Assembly (NCBI RefSeq): GCF_037975245.1
Contig: NC_092562.1
Span: 8,287,001 to 8,351,000 of the forward strand
Reading direction: 5' to 3'
Length of the DNA: 64,000 nucleotides
Source of the DNA: Apostichopus japonicus
Taxonomy: Eukaryota; Echinodermata; Holothuroidea; Aspidochirotida; Stichopodidae
Below the pieces are notes generated by a model that was given only the letters and a program-made list of their open reading frames with translations, ran no database searches and had not been told where the DNA came from. Shown here in pieces: positions 1 through 12,700 of the stretch (the stretch's first letter is position 1; each line of letters starts with the position of its first letter). Both the position numbers and the translations under genes were made by a program.

Positions 1-1734
1 GCAACAATAAAAGAGATTGAAATGCAGAAAAGCATATATGTGGTTAAGCAATTAATGTTTTTACAATTAATAGAAAGCAAAGAAAAGACAAAGAATTAAG
101 AAACCGGAAATAACAATCTTAAACTATTCACAATAGGAACTATAACTAAAACAGTGATCAGACTGTTAGGAGAAAGGGCTTGCTTCAGACCCGATTGGTT
201 GGCCATTGTGGTCCAAGGCACACCAAGGCATGGTGGGGAGATGGCATCTGTAACCAGGGCATCTATGTCACCCACCCAAACCCATCAAACTTGCACAGAA
301 ATAAGTATTTTATTTCTAATGATGATGCCTCCAATATCTTAGATGGCTGAGGGCTGTCAAGCGAGTGGCCTTACTTAACATTCACGTTAATCAATAAAAA
401 TGGGGCTTGGTAACAATATGGGTAATTGCCAAATATAATATAAGACAATCTCCAATAATTACATGCAACATTAAGGCTAAATATAAATGAAATACATTTC
501 CAGTAAATGCATAAGATATATATAGCTCACATCTAGCCGACGTACCAGTCAATAATGGACACTATACAGTAAGTCTCAGTAAAGTACTAGTTTGCCCTTA
601 ACCCAATTACTAGCATGTTCCTAGTGTACAACTAAATGTATAAAATGTCAAAACAATATTACACCATATATTCCTAACAGTACTGATAAGCACCCTTCAT
701 GAAAATGGAATAGAAACCATTAAACAGTAGTAAAGCTATTCAGTGTAAACTACTGACACAAACTGTCATAAAGAGAAAAGTACATACATACCATGATCTA
801 GCTTAATGGATTCCACTGAAAGATAATCCTATATTCGGGTAACATATAGGCTATAGAATACACACAATAGCGAAATAATACACATGGATAAATAACATTG
901 ACTATATCATGTTCCTGTTCAAGGGAACACTACTAAATTATACAATTAGACATATAGCATATCCATCTATGGTATGGCTACATTAAACACAATACATATC
1001 TGTGTGCTTGGAGCCATCGCAGAGTATAACTATACTACATTATTTAACTAAAAATCATACTTCTGGAAAATACAATGAGAATCGTACCTGCATAGAAGTT
1101 AGCAAATAATTCTTATGATGATTTCTCTGACGTCCTAGATAGCTGAGGGTTGCAGTGAGTGGCACAGATCACTGGTAAACTGGCTTACAGAGCCAGGGGT
1201 AAAGTATCCTTAGATTAAGCAACTTCCTGCCCAACCCAAATAAGGAGATAAATGAACCAGCTAATGGGCTACCTCATTATCTGGGAAACACCAACATTAC
1301 TTTAACAAGCACTAAGACACCAGGAGTAAACAACTTAGTGATGGAAGTCCCAGGAAATGAGCTCAAAGAGGTGAACACAAAGGTCACCTGTTTGCAGAAG
1401 AACTCAATCTCCTTTGACAACTTAGTCCTGTGCCTGTTGGCTATAATATGATGTAGATAGTAGTTTACTCTTCTTGGTACACATGGAGGACAGCAATGTC
1501 ATTCCAAGAATAAAGGCATAGTCATGCCAACTCTGTGCATGAAAGTGACAGGCCATTGCACGGTGCACCCCATGAGCACGAAGAATTTGAAGGGGGAACC
1601 TATCACACTGCCGGAGGGGAAATCTAAGTTCTTCTAAGTCCTAATTAACCCCAAAAATTAGGGGTGCCAAAAGCAGCTGAGGAGCACACGTCTACCAAAA
1701 ATGAGATTCATGGATGCTAGAATTATCGAGTTAG
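1..1734. other. No gene recognised (upstream flank or intron)
   Basis: AT-rich sequence without a convincing exon. Two short segments, about 318-370 and 1115-1165, are diverged copies of one another (both contain a 'gctgagggYtg' core followed by 'gagtggc'), which suggests dispersed repeat debris. If the receptor gene downstream starts outside the window, this is intron or 5' flank of that gene. I see no start codon with a signal peptide here. Confidence 0.4.
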
Positions 1735-1919
1735 CTACTGCACAGTTCAATACTCCACAGTGTGTAGACAATCAACAAGCTAACTTCCTTGCTACCTGCA
1801 CACCATCATCTGGATCTCCTTTTCATGCTGGTTCAAACACAGTTGTATGTAATTGTCAGAACAGCTACTACGTAGTGGAGGTCTGACTGATTCCTGTACA
1901 TTTACTATCAGTGTTATAA
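1735..1919 (+). pseudogene. Broken HYR exon copy (type A)
   Basis: This stretch is nearly identical to the intact HYR exon at 7168-7410, including its downstream splice donor (gtaag at 1920), but it is damaged in two ways. The first third of the exon is missing: homology starts abruptly at 'ctactgcacag' and the upstream sequence is unrelated, with no acceptor. Between the 'gtatgt' and 'agtggaggtctg' blocks it also carries 11 extra bases, which shift the frame and add a stop. I conclude it is a dead duplicate left by tandem amplification of the HYR unit and is not spliced productively. Confidence 0.75.
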
Positions 1920-2134
1920 GTAAGTTTGAAGACATTGTTGACTCAGACTGACATCCGTGTACCTGTCCTTGAACTAGCTCAGAAGTTAACTTCTTTTCAG
2001 AGTTACTGTACATTTGTTTCATCAAATTTGTCACTGGTTTTAAATATAATTAATGCTTACATGGATATCTAAATCATTATTATTTTCATCAGATATTCTT
2101 TTCTGATCATTTATAACATTTTAATTATCTACAG

Positions 2135-2365
2135 TTCCAAATTCTCCTCCACAAATTGGATCCTGTCCAACGGATTTTACGACTTTCCCAAGTGGTAACC
2201 AATTCTTCCTGCAGTTCACAACACCTTCCTGTACAGATCCTAATGGGGATGCAGTAACCGTGACATGTAATCCTGCTGCTGGCTCTAATATAGCCAACTT
2301 TCCTGGTGTTATAACTTGTACATGCACAGATTTATCTCAGGCAACTGATTCAGTTGCTTGTCCAG
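2135..2365 (+). CDS. HYR domain exon (type B, unit 1)
   Basis: Exon of 231 bp, phase 1-1, with acceptor 'ttatctacag' and donor 'gtaaga'. It encodes 77 residues that start PNSPPQIGSCPTDF and end TDSVACP, with the HYR pattern of an early CP pair, a central TPSCTDPNGD block and a CTCTD motif near the end. It is the first of three near-identical copies (7861 and 10473). Whether it joins the transcript depends on an unseen upstream exon. It is in phase with the exon at 7168. Confidence 0.75.
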
Positions 2366-5300
2366 GTAAGACACGATCCTAAGTTTTCGTTAAATTTTCG
2401 AAGTAAAACCAACTTGTAAAATTTGCATTGTATTCAGCCAAGGCATAAGGTGTTGGACATATGTCATTGTGTTTTTCTTTATGTTCAGTTATGGAAGAGG
2501 ATCTTGTGCTGGTTTGTCATAGTTACATGATAAAGTCTGTAGTATTTTATGTTGAAGTAGACATGACAGGAAATGTTGGTTTCAGTTTTGATCAAGTAAA
2601 ACCAGAGACAGCTAGATGCACTGTTAGAAAAGTTTTTTTCTGAACAGCCCAAAACGTATCCCATGTTCTTTTATCATGACTGGCAGAATTGAGAGACGAG
2701 CATTAGTTATTACTTAATAGTGTTTCCACTGTGTGGCGTCTAATGTTAGTCAAACAAAAGGTTCTGTTTATTCTATCTGGTATCGCATAGAAAAATGCTA
2801 TCCAAGCAAGTACAAGATAGCAGTTTTCGTACACAGTTACAAGATTATTTTTAAAGACCAAATTCAGAGCTTTCAAAAGTGCTACACGAAATGTAAACAC
2901 TTTATTGTTCCCTGCTGTGTATGTTAGTACATTTATTTGATCAATCAGATTCCAAGTGACACATTGCAAATGCCTTGATGTAACATTGAATAGGTTAAAT
3001 ATGGTGTTTTGTTTGAAGGCCTGGATATGTGATATATGTTTTACATCTTGTTTGTTGAAAGTACTTCCCAGATATTTCATTGTTAATATTCAGAAAGATT
3101 TTAAGTACTGGAATTGCCCAAATTATTTAAAGAACATAGGATGTATGTAGGACTAACTGACACTTACCTTGGACTCTTGCCAAGTTTCTCACAAGAAATT
3201 GTATAGGATCTGTCTACCAAATTGTCTATCATTACAGCTTTAGTGAAAGTTTGTTGGTACACTGCAAAGTTGGAGAATTAAGTTGAATAATGTGCACACA
3301 TTGTTTTATAAAGAAAAGGATAGGGGAATTAACAGAGATGCTCTTATTTGTCAATGTTTGGTAAAGTTTAGCTTTAATCAGTAATTGACAGACCAAGATC
3401 AGACATTGTTTTTTGTGTAGGCCTATATGTGGGCTACTAACACTTCGTTATGACCTTTTTTTCACATTGTGGAAACCAATTAGAAGGGATATACATGGCA
3501 AATGGAGAATGAATCAGAACTGCAAAAGGTTCTGAAATATAACCATTCGCCAGTTAGTGAAATAAATTGAAACCGACAATGCTGATGTTTATCGTGAAGA
3601 TGACAAGCAACAATTAAGAAAGCTTTGCTAAAGTATATATAGTTTCTCAATACTATCGTGCTTGTTAACTAATAAAACCAAACAGACTTATTTCAAACCT
3701 TATAAGTTTGTATAACAGGATGGTTTCTCATCAACTGAAGCTGATTGTAATGATGAGGCAGATCTCACCTTGAGCAGCAATTATGGTGGTATTGAAAGTC
3801 TACAAATCATAGCTTCAGAACTGCAAGGAAAACATACTTAAAACATTTGTGTGTATCGCAATGACTTTATTAATGCTCTCCTGAATGGAACGTCATGCTC
3901 CTCAATCAAAAAACTACAGAGGGTCCAGAATACGGCTGCAAGAATTATCACCAGAACCCGTCGTTACAAACACATCACTCCTGTACTCCGAGACCTGCAT
4001 TGGTTGCCAATTCATCGCCGGATAAATTGCAAACTCATTCTTCACGTTTTTCGTATTCTTAATGATCAAGTTATATATCTGATTTGGTGAAACGCTACAC
4101 GCCAGCTAGAGCATTACGGTCCCAAAGTCATCTTTCCCTAATCATTCCTCATACTAACAAAGTCACATATAGAGATTGTTCTTTCAGTGCAGCAGGTCCT
4201 AAACTCTGGAATTCTCTTCCTCATCACTTGAGAAATATCACATATATTGACACTTTTAAGAAGCATTTGAAAACTTATCTTTCTAGGCTCGAGTATGGGC
4301 ATTAATTTTATTCACATTACATTGTTTTATTCACTTTACTGTGCCCATATTTATGTTTATTTATGTTTTTATGTTCTTTATTGTGGTTTATTAACCTGTC
4401 TTATATCATGTTTTACTTTTACTGCTGTTGTTATTACTTTAGGTTTTCTTAAGTTTGGTAATTTTATATTCCAGGTTTTGGTTCTTTTGTACAGTGCTCT
4501 TGAGCATGTTTTACTTTTACTGCTGTTGTTATTACTTTTAGGTTTTCTTAAGTTTGGTTATTTTATATTCCAGGTTTTGGTTCTTTTGTACAGTGCTCTT
4601 GAGCATGTTTTACTTTTACTGCTGTTGTTATTACTTTTAGGTTTTCTTAAGTTTGGTTATTTTATATTCCAGGTTTTGGTTCTTTTGTACAGTGCTCTTG
4701 AGCATGTTTTATTTCATGATAACAGCACTTTAATATATGGTATTTATTATATGGTATTTATTTATTGTCTCTTCTTCCTCTCAATTAATTCTGGATAATC
4801 AGTTGCAGAAAAGGACACTTCAATCACATTTGTAGTTTATATATAGTTGTCACTAAGAGAAGAAAGATAACAGGACCTGTTTATTGGATTAATAATTCAT
4901 GTCACAGCAAAGCCAAGACAGACAGCATCTTCTAACTTAGAAAGACTTCTATTATGGAATGTTATTGACACTTTCATCTTCGATCAATTGAAAGCACAGA
5001 CTTAAAAAAAGTTGATATAAAAATGAAGACCGACTGCGGAATAAGAGTCATAGGTAAATGTGTACACTTTTAAGGGAACCCTTTAATAAACATACTTTGT
5101 CGAAAATTGCACCTATGACTTTGATCAACTCTTTATAACTTTTTGTGCAATCAAAGTATGTTGAATCTAAGCTGATAGCTTCCTTGTATTATGAACAAAT
5201 ATTGATATCTTCATGGTCATAAGTTTAAATATATTTCTTATTTTAATATCATCAACGTGAATTTGATTTATAAATGCAAGGTGGCATAAGTGCTGTTTTG

Positions 5301-8300
5301 AAAATACTGGCTTTAAACATATCTGTTAACTTAATGCCTTAGACAAAGCATAGACATTATATACCACATGACAAGTGACATAAAGCTGCAATTGGTCATA
5401 TTACCACTAGGAACTGAAACCTTTTCATTTCTTTTTCTTTTCATATAATCAATGTAGAATGTGAGGAGTGTTGACTCTGAAGCCCATGTCATCACTTAGT
5501 CATGTTGGCAACACTGTAATAGGCTTGTACTTGGATCTTAAGACAGCATTTGATACAGTTGATCATGGTATTCCCATGATGAAGCTTAATCATAAGGGTA
5601 TTGATGGCAAAGCCCAAAACCTTCTCTCCAGCTACTTGTTTAATAGAAAGCAATGTACTTATGTAAATAATACATATTCTGATTATTAATATGTCTCCAA
5701 TAGAGTTCTACAAAGGTCCATCTTTGGGCCCTGACTGTTTCTGGTCTAGTTTAATGACTTTAAATTGTTCAATTCCAATTTTTCTTTGCAAGTGACACAA
5801 AGACTTTCATTTCCAAGAAGAGCTGGAATCAGTTATTATTTAAAGCTGTAAGGGCTATGAAGCAACTAATCTATTGGTTTGATGTTTCCTAATAACCTTA
5901 TGCTACATGGTGGTAAAGCAGACTTTCCAATATTTCATAGATATCTCAAACAACAATCATGTCAAGAAATATTGTTTTTGAAGTATTAATACATGTCCTT
6001 AAGTCTTCCAGTACAAAGTACTTAGGCCTTAAAATGGACGAGAATTGATCGTGGAAAGTGCATGTCAATGACCTATGTAACTCCTTACTCAAGTTTAATG
6101 GGTATTTTCTATCACATTAAGGACTTTCTCCCTACTGATAATGCTATCCAGGTTTATTATTCTTCCATTTACTCTAGGCTCATTTATGTGATTAAGGTTT
6201 ATCATACAGCCAACATTTGTACCCTAGAGCCACTCCTAATCTTGCAAAATGCGAGCGATTTTTTTCCTTCCAGGAGGTAATAGGAATCTTGGAGATGCTG
6301 ATGGTGTGTGCATAAGGTATTAAGCGTGGGTAAGGGTGTGTTTGCGTGTCTGCAATTGTGTGTGTGCTATTCCTTGGATTCTGAACACGAATAATTCAAA
6401 AACCGATTAGGTTGGTGAACATCAGTAAACAAACAGTGATGTCATTTGTTTCATACTTACCCCAACAGAAGATGTCTATCCAATTTGCATGCAACATTTT
6501 GTGGTTAACGAGGAGAAATGTTGCACCACTAATGAAAAAATTTAACATATTGACATCTTTATTTTCATATTAGTGAAATTTTAGCGGCACCCTGTCAACA
6601 ATTTTTCTATTTTGGCTTTCTTTTTTAGCAAGTTGTTTTCCTTGTTTCACAAAAGTTTCAATATATACTATGAAGAATTCACGACACACTTCTTTTGCTC
6701 ACTCACACACACACACACACGCAAACTCACATTTCTGATGTGGGGTGAAGTACAATATCTCATCTCCCTATACATAACTGTAGGGAGATGAAATAATGAG
6801 GGTAAATGTTCAATGTTTTACCCTTTCTAAGGAAAACTTAGAAAACTGCATCCATGAGCTATTTGCAAACTTTAACAATTCCAAATGACATCATGAACAG
6901 TCACTGCTGCAGGTTGCAAAATCTTTAACAGATAGAACAGAGCAGATTTGACCTAATAATGCTGTATAACAGGATGATGTCCCATCAGCTGAGGGATAAT
7001 AATGGTGAGATCATGAAGAAATCTAGACAGCACAGATTCAGAACTACAAAGGAAAAGGAAAGTTTGTGAAGACGTTGAAATGAGCATTCAGAGAATTGGT
7101 TAAAAGTATGACAAAAAAAACAAAGATCTTGGCTTTCATTTTCCCTGTTTTTCTTTCTTCTCTGAAGTGAACCAACCTCCTACTGTCCAGTGTCCTACAG
7201 ACTTCTCTGTAACAGCACCACCACTGAGTACATCAACTACTGCACAGTTCAATACTCCACAGTGTGTAGACAATCAACAAGCTAACTTCCTTGCTACCTG
7301 CACACCATCATCTGGATCTCTTTTTATTGCTGGTCCAGGCACAGTTGTATGTACTTGCACTGACAGTGGAGGTCTGACTGATTCCTGTACATTTACTATC
7401 AGTGTTATAAGTAAGTTAGAAGACAATGTTGACTCAGATTGACATCCTTGTACCTTTCCTTGAACTACAGTAGCTTAGAAGGTAACTTATTGTCAGAGTT
7501 ACATTTGTTTCATCAAATTTGTAACTGGTTTTAAATATTATTAATGCTGACGTTGTGTCCTTGGGCAAGATGCTTTATCTCACTTGCCTCTCTCCACCCA
7601 GGGGTTAAATGGGTACCTGTGAGGTAACTTGTCATTGGGCGCAGTATATAACTGCTGCCGCCTGGAGGGATTGTCTCTGGGACAGGTTATCATTGAGCAG
7701 GGGTTATATAACTTGTAAGCGCTGTGATATGGTTTACCACGAATAGCATAGCTAAATGCCTAATATTATTATTATTATTATGGAAATATACTTTATTATT
7801 ATCATTTTCATCAGATTTTAATTCTTTCCTGATCATTTATAACATTTTAATTATCTACAGTTCCAAATTCTCCTCCACAAATTGGGTCCTGTCCAACGGA
7901 TTTTACGACTTTCCCAAGTGGTAACCAATTCTTCATTCAGTTCGCAACACCTTCCTGTACAGATCCTAATGGAGATGCAGTAACCGTGACATGTAATCCT
8001 GCTGCTGGCTCTACTGTAGCCAACTTTCCTGGTGTTATAACTTGTACATGTACAGATTCATTTCAGGCAACTGATTCAGTTGCTTGTCCAGGTAAGTGTT
8101 GAATTCTTACTTGAATGCTGTCATTCCTTGAAAATACTACATTTCCTGAGTTTTATTCATCATTGCCATGGGACTGTTGCAAATATGGGTCATTGTCACA
8201 TTCATGAGACTGTTTAATTGTAAGTTATTGTGTTTGATTCCTTGGCAAAGGATACACCAGGAATCACTAAGCAAGTTCTAGCTTTCTATCAACCTCTTAT

Positions 8301-9698
8301 TTTTCCGAAAACAAATGAGGATTGAGAGGGTTGGGTTCATGAATTATTTGGGTATGGGCTATCCAGGTAATGTTAGTTTACTTTGAAAGGGGACACAAAT
8401 TCATCTTTAATTTATATGACAGAGATATTTGTGGAGAAGAACCCTCCCAAGACAGCTAAATTGCAATATCTTGCATGGTTTGGGAGAGATGTTAGTTTGA
8501 AATCATGTCAGGTTCCTGTAATTTTTTGAATTTGTGATGTCATAGTGCCACTAGGGACTGAAACCTTTTAATCATCTTTATTTTATTTTCATATGATTAA
8601 TGTAGGATGTGAGGAGTGTTGACTCCGAAGCCCATGTCATCACTATGTCATATTGGCAACACTGTAATAGGCTTGTACGTAGATCTTAAGACAGCATTTG
8701 ATGCAATTGATCATGGTATTCCCATGATGAAGCTTAATTATGAGGGTATTAAAAATAATAATAATTAACAGCTCTTATATAGCGCAACTTACAATAAAGT
8801 CTCGCTGCGCTGTACAAAAGAAAGTGAAAGATATGTACACAATATACAATAAGAGTAAACTTAACAATTATAACAATGAAAACAGGTGTGTCTTCAAAAC
8901 AGTTTTGAACATCTCCACAGACACGACATTCTTTATGTTGAGTGGGAGCTTATTCCAAAGGAGGGTTGAGGAGTACTGGAAAGATCGCTCGCTATAAGAT
9001 TTATTGGACACAGGGTGCATAGAGAGCAATGATTGGGTGCTAGAGCGCAGAGGGCGAGTTGGGGTATAACTTTATACAAGTTCACCCAAGTAGTGTGGCG
9101 CAATACCATGAATACATTTAAAGGTTAACAGGAGTACCTTGTAATCAATACCAGGTAGCCAATGAAGGTCATGACGTATGTGGGTGATGTGAGAGACAGG
9201 CTAGTGCGAGTGATCAGCCTGGCAGCAGAGTTTTGAATGCATTGCAATTTAGCCAGTTGACTATCAGGGAGACCTTAGAGCACACTATTGCAGTATTCCA
9301 AGCATGATGTAATAAAAGCATGGACAAGTCTCTTGGTAGTTTGATTGTTCAAAAAACGATGAATTTTACCAATCTTATGAAGAGCGAGAAACGCAGCCCG
9401 GCAGATATTATTTACATGACACTCCATGTTCAGATTTTTGTCAAATATGACTCCTAAGTTACAAACATGTGAAACAGGTGCAATCGAAGCATGTGCAACT
9501 CTAACAAGTGGGAGAGGAGTGACAGGTACATTTATTGTCACTGTTCAAAGTAAGTAAGATGGCACAATTAATGCAGATTACATTATTAGTACATTGACTT
9601 GATTCACGACAGTGCTTCATCTACATTGAATAGGTGTGTGAGCATATATATATATATATATATATATAAATATAAATATATATATATAGATATAGATA

Positions 9699-9739
<41 letters not shown>

Positions 9740-12700
9740 ATATATAGCATGATAGCAAAGCTGTGTGTAATGTCATTTTGAAACAATACCATATCATTAA
9801 TATTAAACAGTTCCTAAGAATTTTTCTCTTATTCTTAGTCACCATGGTTGAATTTTATAATTCAATAACATAACAAGGTGTTGCAAGAATATTTGTGCTA
9901 AGTAGCTTTTAAAAGATGAATAGATTTATTGGAGTCTGCTAGGAATGTATTGTAGGTCCACACTATATAATCTATCAGAGGTTTTTAGGCTAAACAGTCT
10001 GTTGTAACAGTGATTCCAAAAGAAACTAAAAGTATTATTTAGCCACTGGTTTCACATAGCTAGTCTTGGATAATTATGCAGCATGCACAGACAGCTGTGT
10101 TTAAGTTAACCATGTCCACATTGCCACTGTAACTAAAATACACATCATTCAAGTGTTCTCAAGCTTTCGCAACAGTTAAATATAATTTTATTCTACAGTA
10201 GATCTGAACAGTTTAAGTAAGATGCTTGGTTTTGATTGTGCTTGACTGCATTAATGCCTTTGAATTATTTTTGTATGACAAATTTTGTATTAAAGTTTGG
10301 GTAATATGAGTTCTGTGCTTTGAACTGTTTGACTATTTACTTGCATTCAGTTGTGTTAGCTATTTTTTTACTTTTTAGGTCATATCTTAAAGTAGGTGAA
10401 CATCGTAGTCTTTCAAATCACTTCCTTGTTTAAGCAGCTGCCTTGTCTGACAAACCTTTACGTTCTTTACAGGTGTGAATTCTCCTCCACAAATTGGGCC
10501 CTGTCCAACAGATATTAAGACCGTCCCAAGTGGTAACCAATTTTTCCTTCAGTTCACAACACCTTCCTGTACAGATCCTAATGGAGATACAGTAACCGTG
10601 ACTTGTATTCCTGCTGCTGGCTCTATTATAGCCAACCTTCCTGGTGTTATAACTTGTACATGTACAGATTCATTTCAGGCAACTGATTCAGTTGCTTGTC
10701 CAGGTAAGTGTTGAATTCCTTACTTATGATTGCTGTCATTCCTTGAAACACTACATTCCTAATTTGTATTCTTCATTGCAATGGGATTATTGCAAAGATA
10801 GGGTCATTCCTACATTGATGAGACTGTTTAATTGTAAGGTATTATAGTGTTTGATTCCTTGACAAAGCTACACAAGGAATTACTAACCAAGGTCTAGCTT
10901 TCTAATCTTTGATTTTTCTGACAATGAAATGAGGATTAAGAGGGTTTGTGTACATGGTTTATTTTGGTATGGGCTCTGCATGGTATGTTATTTTAGCTTT
11001 TAAAGGGGACACAAATTTAACAATCATCCTTGATGTGTATGACAGAGACCTTGGAGAAGAACCCTCTCAAAACAGTTAAGCAACATCTTGCTTGGTTTGG
11101 GTGAGATATTAGTTTGAAATCCTGTCGGGTTCCTGTAATATTTTGAATTTGTGAGGTCATAGTGCCACTAGAAACTGAAACCTTTTAAATTATCTTTGTT
11201 TTTCTTTTCATTTGAGCAATGTAGAATATGAGGAGTGTTGACTCTAAAGCCAATGCCATCACTAAATCATGTTGGCAATAATGTTGTACATAGATCTTAA
11301 GAAAGCATATGAAACAGTTGATCATGGTATTCCTGTGACAAAGCTTTAATCATAATGATATTGATGGCAAAGCCCAAAACCTGCTCTCCAGCTGCCTGTT
11401 TACAGAAAACAATGTTTTGCAAGGATCCGTCTTTGGGCCCTTTCTCTGGTCTATTTTAATGGCTTAAATTGTGCAATTCCAAAGTTTCTTTGCAAATGAC
11501 ACAAATAATTTCATTTTCAAGAAGAGCTGGAATCAGTTAATATGTTTAAGGCTATAAGCACTATAAAGCAACTAGTGGTTTGGTTTTTTTCTTATAAACT
11601 TAAATGCTACATGGTGGTATAACAAACCTAACGATATTTCATAGTTATAGTATGGGGTTAATTGCAGCTATAGCTTTGGAGTAATCAAATTTTACAAGAA
11701 TGTCAGATTTTGACATCTTTTTACCTGAATAACCTTTGATCTTAAAACCGCTGTTGGGAAGAGAACACCACCGACCAGGAACCGGAGGAAGTCATTGCTG
11801 GAGGGGACACCATATATTGAAGACGAACCTCCGGAGTTCGAGCCCCTAGAGGACGAAATTGCATGTAGACTTGAGGAGGAGGACATCCTTATGGCAGGAG
11901 GAACATTACCTCCAGAACTGACAATGCGGGGGAATTTGGGCTTTGAAGAGTCGCCAGACCTACCACACAAACCAACTCGGGTCTCCAAACTGACGGCGAC
12001 AGGAGAGTTGCGAGCCAACCAAGAACCATCTTGCCAGTCAACGCTTCGTGCTATGGTAGGTTTGAGACGATCACAGACAAAAAGAGATGGACTGCACTCC
12101 CAGCAAAAGCAGAACGATCCATTAGAGTACCAAACGACGCTTGGAAATCTCTGTTTAAGTCTTTATCCATCCCGCAGGAGGCCAAAGAAAAACTGATATC
12201 GGAACAGGGGTCCTCGTCGTCACAGATTTTCAGAAACTCTAAACAGAGAAAATTGGAGGAGCCACTCGTGGACGTAGCAGCACGTTCACGTATGAAGTGT
12301 ACCTCCAACCTCATGCTTGCCGCGGAAGTACTTATGAGGCACCACCACCAGCTCCCTCAAGACGACAACCATGTCTCCAGAAATGAAGCTGAACAACTAT
12401 AATTACTACTCTTGGGTCCGCTCGTGATGCTGGCGTTCGATCAATTTGCCTGAGTCGCCGCCACATGATCAGTGAAGCACAGGAGGGATAATGTCATATC
12501 ATCCATCCGCTGGCCATCGATGGAAGCCGAGGCGAGGTTGTTGACCTAACCATCCCTTGGAGATGACCTGTTCGCAGGAAAATTCCAACAGAAATTACAG
12601 GAAGATGTGTCCCGCAGAGAAACCCTAGCTAATTCAGAATTCGGATCGTCGAATAGATTTACAACAAGACCCTACCCTTCAAAAGAGACCAGGTCGGCCA

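Noticed and set aside
4295-4798. 167-codon hydrophobic open frame
   Set aside because: It is produced by the 99-bp tandem repeat and LINE tail. The leucine runs reflect repeated T-rich DNA.
9275-9541. 88-codon minus-strand frame as a host gene
   Set aside because: It contains the LINE RT motif NLGVIFDKNLNM; only its first ~9 codons overlap the HYR exon remnant on the other strand.
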